Assembly (NCBI GenBank): GCA_020847545.1
Contig: JADLBV010000025.1
Span: 1-34,840, forward strand
Source of the DNA: Phycisphaerales bacterium
Lineage (GTDB): Bacteria > Planctomycetota > Phycisphaerae > Tepidisphaerales > Tepidisphaeraceae
Direction: 5' to 3'
DNA: 34,840 nucleotides
Shown: one piece after another, positions 31,948 through 34,840 of the stretch
How positions within the stretch are numbered: the stretch's first letter is position 1
Layout of the letters: the number at the start of each line of letters is the position of its first letter
Position numbers and translations under genes: made by a program
The notes under the pieces: generated by a model
What the model saw: the letters and a program-made list of their open reading frames with translations, nothing else
The model's database searches: none
What the model was told of the DNA's origin: nothing

Positions 31948-32952
31948 TTATTGCTTCATACGGCGGATGCGAAGCAGGCCGATAGCCACCGGCACAAGAA
32001 GTATCATAGTAGGTTCGGGTATTGGTGTGAATGCCAATCCAGTAGGCATGATCAAACCCGAACCAGACGCGAAAATATCAATGAATGCGCCAGTGGTTCC
32101 GTCATAGCGAAGGATATTGGCGGTGTCGCCGCTGGAGACGTATAGGTTACCATCAGATGGGCCAAAGAGGAGGAAATTTGCGCGGCTAAGCCCTCCGCTT
32201 CCGGCGCTGACAAAGACGCCAAGAGATGCACCAGTGATGCCATCATATCTACGGATGAGGCTGGGGACGCCATACTCAATGACATAAAGATTTCCATCAG
32301 GCCCGAAGGTGATTCCCGACGGCGTGACAAGTCCACCTACGCTGAACGGGACAAATTCAGAGACGTATGCGCCTGTCGTGCCATCGAAACGCAGAATATT
32401 GTTGGTAGATTGGCCGGCGCAGAAAATATCCCCATCCGGGCCGACGGCAACTCCCCAAGGCGTACCGATCGACACTCCGACGGGTAATGATGAAAACAGG
32501 TCATCGACATACGCACCGGTGATCGCATCGTAGCGCAGCAGACTGTTGGGAGTATCATTGCTGGTAACGATGAGATGATCACCGGTCGAGTCGAAAACGA
32601 TCCCCTTGGGCGATTCGAGCACGCCATAGGATCCGGTGATAAATGTGGAAAGAAACGCGCCGGTTGTGCCGTCGTACTTTTGAATGTCGCCGGTTCCCTC
32701 GTTTGCTACGTACAGGTGTCCATCTGGACCGTACGCGATGCCGCTAGGGAAGGACATACTGGCATCGATAGCAAATGTCCCGCCGGGGCCGACCGGAGTA
32801 CCGGCAGCGTCAAAATGCTTGACCTCAAAGGGGTACGTATATTTCGCTACCAGTAAATCCTGTGCAAAAGCGCTCGTTGACGCGATGAATGTCCCCCACC
32901 ACACAAGGCCCACAACGAGAACGACTCGCTGTATCAGTGATCGATCGTTCAT
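31948..32952 (-). CDS. PEP-CTERM beta-propeller (NHL/SMP-30-like) surface protein
   Basis: A 334-residue exported protein. The signal peptide has a hydrophobic stretch at about 10-28 ending in STSAFA. The body is a propeller of about six blades, each with a G-x-DG-x-LYV/IF or YDGTTGA-x-x-x-F pattern (for example GIAYGPDGHLYVANEGTGDI, LRFDGTTGAYVSEFV). The C-terminus is a PEP-CTERM sorting signal: PIPEP (310-314), a hydrophobic helix MILLVPVAIGLL, then RIRR. Such tails are removed by an exosortase (EpsH/XrtA type), which is not in this window. GGAGG precedes the ATG. A strong promoter lies about 160 nt upstream with a hairpin in the leader. Confidence 0.92.
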   Translation of the reverse strand: MNDRSLIQRVVLVVGLVWWGTFIASTSAFAQDLLVAKYTYPFEVKHFDAAGTPVGPGGTFAIDASMSFPSGIAYGPDGHLYVANEGTGDIQKYDGTTGAFLSTFITGSYGVLESPKGIVFDSTGDHLIVTSNDTPNSLLRYDAITGAYVDDLFSSLPVGVSIGTPWGVAVGPDGDIFCAGQSTNNILRFDGTTGAYVSEFVPFSVGGLVTPSGITFGPDGNLYVIEYGVPSLIRRYDGITGASLGVFVSAGSGGLSRANFLLFGPSDGNLYVSSGDTANILRYDGTTGAFIDIFASGSGLIMPTGLAFTPIPEPTMILLVPVAIGLLRIRRMKQ

Positions 32953-33039
32953 GGTCCGCCTCCAGTGTGATTATGAAAATTGCAGATGCCTGACCTGAAT
33001 TTGCCATCCATCAAGATATTGCAAACAACGACAGGGTTT

Positions 33040-33060
33040 CGCTTCGATAATATCGAAGCG
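33040..33060. promoter_or_regulatory. 21-bp palindrome in the leader of the PEP-CTERM gene
   Basis: CGCTTCGATA and TATCGAAGCG, 10-bp arms, surround one base (33050). As RNA on the minus strand it forms a strong hairpin about 90 nt upstream of the PEP-CTERM ATG, inside the predicted leader. GGG (33069-33071 region) and CCC (33034-33036 region) could close an outer stem. It has no T-tract, so it is not a terminator for the SMR gene. It could be a regulator site as DNA or a leader structure as RNA. Confidence 0.5.
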
Positions 33061-33117
33061 CGACATATTCCCTTATCGCAAAGTGTCAGCCATCCAGCCT
33101 ATCCGATAATTGCCAAT

Positions 33118-33146
33118 ATTATGTAAAATGACCACTATTTTGTCAA
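33118..33146 (-). promoter_or_regulatory. Strong sigma-70 promoter of the PEP-CTERM gene
   Basis: On the minus strand a perfect TTGACA (33141-33146) is followed after exactly 17 nt by CATAAT (33118-33123), in an AT-rich surround. The predicted start near 33111 gives a leader of about 160 nt before the ATG at 32952. Confidence 0.75.
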
Positions 33147-33188
33147 TATTTATTTCTGCTTTGCCCGATGTGCCGCACTCTACTGAAT

Positions 33189-33509
33189 TCACCCTTTGAC
33201 GGTGAACTTCAGACCGATGATGGCGACCAGAAGCAGGGCCAGGAAGAACAACCTCATCGGTGTGGCCGGCTCGCCCAGCAGGATGATCCCAAGGATCATC
33301 GCCCCCAGCGCGCCGATGCCAACCCAGACCGCGTAGGCGGTTCCAATCGGCAAAGTCCGGGCGGCCAGGGAAAGTAGCACCATGCTGACAACGATCGCCG
33401 CGCCGGTCAGGATGCTGGGAATGGGACGGGTGAAACCCTGGGTATATTTTAACCCAATCGCCCAACCCGCTTCCAGAACCCCCGCGATAATCAACATCAA
33501 CCAGGCCAT
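33189..33509 (-). CDS. gdx: SMR-family exporter, Gdx/SugE type (guanidinium)
   Basis: A 106-residue four-helix membrane protein closely resembling E. coli SugE/Gdx: [40 protein letters not shown] and a final [10 protein letters not shown]13 in the first helix is the essential proton/substrate carboxylate. Gdx proteins exchange guanidinium for protons as dual-topology dimers. The subtype (Gdx against Qac/EmrE) is judged from GTAYAVW and the W16 context. The frame starts at 33533, but homologues begin at MAW, so 33509 is preferred. No Shine-Dalgarno is clear for either. It follows menC with about 50-75 bp. I saw no guanidine riboswitch upstream. Confidence 0.9.
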   Translation of the reverse strand: MAWLMLIIAGVLEAGWAIGLKYTQGFTRPIPSILTGAAIVVSMVLLSLAARTLPIGTAYAVWVGIGALGAMILGIILLGEPATPMRLFFLALLLVAIIGLKFTVKG

Positions 33510-33582
33510 GTTGGCAACTTTCGTAAAGCCCATCTTGCAAGTCGCATTTTATGAATTGGCCAAAGGTTGCCAACAAAACCCA

Positions 33583-34689
33583 TTATCCTGAAATGACCGC
33601 CATCTCCAGCGTGCATTGTTTCAGCATATGTTCATCAGGAATAACACCAATGCCGGATCCATCGAAGGAACGGATTTGGGAAGGGGCGCTGAGATGAAGT
33701 TTTTTGTCGGCCAAATCCCGCCGATAAAAGCGGTCGGTGGGAAAGATGTCGGCGGGATAACGCATGTTGGGCAATGAGGCCAGCGCAAGGCCAAAAGAAT
33801 GGCCGACGGCCGATTCGCACATGCTGCCGACCCAACAGCCAATGCCGGCATCGCGCGCGATGTTGTGGATTTCCAGGGCGTTGGTCAGTCCTCCGACCCG
33901 GCCGTGTTTGATGTTGATCCAGCGGCAGGCGCCGATCTCGATGGCTTTTCGGGCTTTGTCGGGGGTGGTGATGCTCTCATCGAGGCAGATCGGCGTGGAC
34001 ATTTCGCGAGCCAGCTTCGCATGGTCGATCAGGTCATCGTGCGAGAGCGGCTGTTCGATCATGGCCAGATCAAATTCATCGAGTTTTCGCAGCATCGGCA
34101 GGTCGGCCAGCGTGTAGGCGCTGTTGCAATCAACGTGAAACACCATCTTGGGAAAGGCCCTGCGGACGGCCGAGATCATCTCCAGTTCCCAGCCCGGGCG
34201 ATATTTGAGCTTTATTCGCTCAAAGCCGGCCGACTGCGCTTTGTCGATCTCGCTCAGGAGCGCGTCGATGTTTTCCATGACGCCAAAATCCGCGCCGACT
34301 TTGGCAACTGGGCCGCCGCCGATGGTTTTCCACAACGGCTGGTTTTGTGATCGGGAGAACAAATCCCACCACGCCAGATCGATCGCGGCCTTGGCGAAGC
34401 GATTGTCCTTGACCGGAGACATCGCCAACTGAATATCTTTCGCGTGATCAAAATTCCGCCCCACCACCATCGGGCCAAGTCGTTGGGCGATGAGTAAAAA
34501 CAACCCTTGTGCCCATTCAGCGCTATAGGCGGGATCGCGCCAGGGTGCGGCTTCGCCCCAACCAAAACCATCCGGGCCGCACAATTTCACCAGAACCGAT
34601 TCGATGACCGCATCATTGCCGAAGGCGGTGCGAAAGGGATACACCAGCGGCATTCCCACGCGATACAGTTCAATCCGGTCGATTTTCAT
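33583..34689 (-). CDS. menC: o-Succinylbenzoate synthase / N-succinylamino acid racemase
   Basis: An enolase-superfamily enzyme of 368 residues in the MenC type 2/NSAR group. The catalytic set is intact: K160-L-K162 (RIKLKYRPGW), metal ligands D187 (HVDCNSAY), E212 (IEQPL) and D237 (LDESI), and the second acid/base K261 (NIKHGRVGG). MenC makes o-succinylbenzoate for menaquinone. Several members instead or also racemise N-succinyl amino acids. No other men genes are near, so the pathway role is not fixed by context. The start MKIDRIELYRVGMPLVYPFR is the usual N-terminus. No clear Shine-Dalgarno precedes it. Confidence 0.87.
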   Translation of the reverse strand: MKIDRIELYRVGMPLVYPFRTAFGNDAVIESVLVKLCGPDGFGWGEAAPWRDPAYSAEWAQGLFLLIAQRLGPMVVGRNFDHAKDIQLAMSPVKDNRFAKAAIDLAWWDLFSRSQNQPLWKTIGGGPVAKVGADFGVMENIDALLSEIDKAQSAGFERIKLKYRPGWELEMISAVRRAFPKMVFHVDCNSAYTLADLPMLRKLDEFDLAMIEQPLSHDDLIDHAKLAREMSTPICLDESITTPDKARKAIEIGACRWINIKHGRVGGLTNALEIHNIARDAGIGCWVGSMCESAVGHSFGLALASLPNMRYPADIFPTDRFYRRDLADKKLHLSAPSQIRSFDGSGIGVIPDEHMLKQCTLEMAVISG

Positions 34690-34840
34690 GGGTAGGAAAT
34701 TAGGTACTGTCCACCAATCCCGTTCGGCACACCTGTTGTTGTTTGGAATCCGGGGGTTGATCTCGTTGTGAGCATGGTCGGATGGCGCTGGGGGGGTGGT
34801 CTGAATTGGCTGGGCGCGATCGAGGGCGAATATAGCGCGC
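34690..34840. other. Upstream region of menC, window end
   Basis: These 151 bp precede the menC start and reach the window edge. No gene or clear promoter is seen. On the minus strand CCTAAT lies about 10 nt before the ATG and could be a weak -10 for a short leader. Confidence 0.3.

Noticed and set aside
32953-33010. Sigma-54 promoter for the PEP-CTERM gene
   Set aside because: GG and GC pairs are present but not at the required 10-nt spacing, and a strong sigma-70 promoter lies further upstream.
33510-33582. Guanidine riboswitch before the Gdx-type exporter
   Set aside because: The spacer of about 70 bp lacks the paired ACGR-loop hairpins of the guanidine-II class and is too short for the guanidine-I class.
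1-34840. tRNA, rRNA, CRISPR array or insertion sequence
   Set aside because: No cloverleaf with CCA-type end, no regularly spaced direct repeats, and no transposase-like product was found on reading both strands.

Overview
The window looks like chromosomal DNA of a planctomycete, most likely of the Phycisphaerae type. This is inferred from gene content, not from a search. The pointers are a long MoxR / DUF58 / BatA / VWA / coiled-coil operon joined to a squalene-cyclase-like repeat protein and an NPCBM-domain protein, a PEP-CTERM surface protein, a DUF3891 protein, and several genes whose -10 box lies only 6-8 nt from the start codon, as in leaderless transcription. Apart from two small toxin-antitoxin-like modules and two repeat units, the content is ordinary chromosomal housekeeping. 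No rRNA, tRNA, CRISPR array, transposase or phage gene was seen.

Layout. 1-930: a C-rich palindromic repeat unit, then a RelE/HigB-like toxin and XRE antitoxin behind an operator-containing promoter. 1116-3326 (minus): thrC-dapB of the aspartate amino-acid family. 3416-4098 (plus): a small protein and a minimal nucleotidyltransferase. 4095-5497 (minus): Nudix hydrolase and rhomboid protease. 5627-9247 (plus): a Kef-type antiporter with C-terminal UspA-like domains, then a Cof-type HAD phosphatase ending in a strong terminator. 9429-9532: a second repeat unit. 9586-11082 (plus): Trm112-like, DUF3891 and OsmC-like proteins. 11116-12291 (minus): carA. 12386-12475 (plus): a stand-alone structured RNA candidate with its own terminator.

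12487-26488 (minus) is the core of the window: nine genes with no gap above 13 nt. Transcribed in order they are MoxR ATPase, HEPN-domain protein, BolA-like small protein, DUF58 protein, BatA-like VWA protein, second VWA/GATase-like protein, a 1397-residue DUF4175-like membrane/coiled-coil protein, an alpha-toroid repeat protein, and an NPCBM-domain protein. The likely picture is a MoxR AAA+ ATPase acting on membrane-anchored VWA proteins that link to exported partners. The substrate is unknown.

26670-28133 (plus): mutM and recR. 28246-28632 (minus): a small lipoprotein with a good terminator. 28818-30434 (plus): prfC. 30459-31824 (minus): the di-iron repair protein Ric followed by a hemerythrin-like protein, separated by a terminator/attenuator hairpin and driven by a clear promoter with an operator-like dyad. 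31948-32952 (minus): a PEP-CTERM beta-propeller protein with a strong distant promoter and a hairpin in its leader. 33189-34689 (minus): a MenC/NSAR enolase-superfamily enzyme followed by a Gdx/SugE SMR exporter.
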